NCBI RefSeq assembly: GCF_000699445.3
Contig: NC_067195.1
Location: 61,975,591-62,039,590 of the forward strand
Direction: 5' to 3'
DNA length: 64,000 nt
Source of the DNA: Schistosoma haematobium
Taxonomy: Eukaryota; Platyhelminthes; Trematoda; Strigeidida; Schistosomatidae
Shown in pieces: positions 62,721-64,000 of the stretch. The translations under genes and the position numbers were made by a program. Under the pieces are notes generated by a model. That model did not search any database. It saw only the letters and a list, made by a program, of their open reading frames with translations, and was not told where the DNA came from. How positions within the stretch are numbered: position 1 is the first letter of the stretch; each line of letters starts with the position of its first letter.

Positions 62721-64000
62721 GTTTTACAGAAAGTTTTCAAGATCAAAATCGAATTTTCTCAACTGATTTACAATATATGAAGTACTATCAGAACTTGGAA
62801 ATCTCTAGTCTCCTGTTTCATTTCAGAATGATTTATTTACGGTATACAACACGACCTCATAAAAGATCTATTTCAAGACTTTCATGGGCTTAATATGATC
62901 ATAATACAAAAACTTGCCTAGTTATTTTAGAACACTAGTTTACTTGAAAATACTTCTCAGTTGTTTTCATGTACTTGATAAGAAGCTGTCACATTTTCAT
63001 TTAAGTAAATTTCACCAGTTACTTTTACCAAAAAAACTCTTAACTTTGATCTTCCACGTTATGGAAATAGATCTGGACATTCAATAAGGGAAATAATTTT
63101 CAATTGTAGCTCCAGTTGACTAGGAAAGAAAGTCCATCAGCCAAGTGGTTGTTTAGAAATAAATGAGGGTTAAGCCTGTTCTGAGGGTATAAGCTCTGTT
63201 ATCAGGTGTTTATAGATACAGGCAATCATATTATTATATAGAAACACCTAACATTTGATAGATAATTTAACTCTATTTCCTGAACCTGAAAGATTTAAAT
63301 TCTTTTAGTGAAGTCTCTTACCTGCATGCATTCAGATAAAACAGTTTATGTTTTACGATGCGACTTTAACTCACTAATATCACTTTGATAATCAAATGAT
63401 GTCAACCTTATAAACCACTATTTTTGGAAGGTTTATTGATAGTGAATAATGTTCATAATTATCCATTGTTGATTAATCTGATAAGATAACCTGATATCCC
63501 ACACATCACTGACCGTCTAGCAAACGGCTTTAGCCTGTAGTTCGTTAAAAAATGATGACAATCCATTATTGTAGGGATATATGTTACGTCGTTAATGATT
63601 TCACTTTAAAAATTGAACAACCGAATATTATAAGTCTGACAAAAGACACATTATTGTTGACGTTTAAAGTCTTACGAGCAACAACCTACATTGCTTCTAT
63701 TTTGTAACATAGGTATTCAGTAAACTAATTTATTAAAGCCAGTAGAAACTAAATTACGTAAAGCTTTTAAAACTATTGATAGCTAATGTTTCAATATTCT
63801 TCGTTTGTAACGTCTCCATAACCAGGATACAATGTCACTTCTTCATGACCTAAGTAGAAGAGCAGCTGACCACTCATAGATTAAGCATTTACTATAACTC
63901 GACTCTAATTAATCCATTTATAATACGATGATGAAATTAATAAAAACAATATCAGCGCACATTTTATCTGGTCAACACCAAATACATTTAGATTCTGTTT

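Larger units (their letters stand above)
55785..64000 (-). other. Upstream intron of the RhoGAP gene (partial), over 8 kb
   Basis: Begins at the acceptor TTTATACAG upstream of 55784. No further exon with RhoGAP, C2 or PDZ character was recognised up to the window end, so the 5' part of the gene lies outside or in short exons I cannot support. It contains a decayed SM-alpha element (about 57.51-57.69 kb), a non-LTR 3' end (57.89-58.09 kb), a SINE fragment at 60.04-60.18 kb and a SINE 5' half at 62.52-62.72 kb. The stretches 55.8-57.3, 58.1-60.0, 60.2-62.5 and 62.75-64.0 kb show nothing identifiable. Confidence 0.7.

Noticed and set aside
1..64000. CRISPR array, bacterial operon, riboswitch or prophage content
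   Set aside because: No spaced short direct repeats, Shine-Dalgarno-led gene strings or such genes; introns and SINEs show this is eukaryotic DNA.

Overview
The window is AT-rich animal DNA from a blood fluke, most likely a Schistosoma species. Two things point there. First, it holds many copies of tRNA-derived repeats carrying a hammerhead ribozyme, and one of the families matches the schistosome SM-alpha satellite/SINE ribozyme. Second, it holds decayed retroelements whose remnant proteins read like the schistosome SR2/RTE-type and Penelope-type elements. I recalled these families from memory and ran no database search.

One host gene is visible, and it runs on the minus strand across almost the whole window. 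Three coding exons can be placed with consensus splice sites and compatible phases: 55784..54576 (C2 domain plus the first part of a RhoGAP domain), 19683..19523 (middle of the RhoGAP domain) and 2205..1731 (end of the RhoGAP domain plus a low-complexity His/Pro/Ser-rich stretch). The joined product resembles the Syd-1/SYDE family of C2-RhoGAP proteins involved in presynaptic assembly. The first and last exons lie outside the window. The introns are about 34.9 kb and 17.3 kb, with parts of two more at the window edges.

The rest is intron filled with repeats. (1) SM-alpha-type elements lie at about 20.5, 26.5, 37.2, 42.1 and 57.5 kb; the first three keep complete hammerhead cores. (2) A second tRNA-derived SINE family with its own hammerhead (stem III palindrome ACGGCCGT) has about 13 copies or fragments, and most placed cores have decayed. 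(3) Non-LTR retrotransposon relics lie at 27.5-28.6, 34.7-36.5, 48.2-49.0 and 57.9-58.1 kb. (4) Penelope-like C-terminal relics lie at 23.2-23.5 and 50.2-50.9 kb, the second inside a 200-bp inverted repeat. (5) There are two MITE-like units, a diverged LTR-like pair and several microsatellites.

The most notable arrangement is at 18.96-22.16 kb. Two almost identical 440-bp composite SINEs lie in inverted orientation on either side of RhoGAP exon 2. The loop between them also holds an intact hammerhead ribozyme in the same sense as the gene. In the pre-mRNA this could form a long duplex looping out a 161-nt frame-breaking exon together with a self-cleaving motif. Both hammerhead repeat families also recur as inverted, tail-outward composites, an organisation an ordinary SINE would not show.
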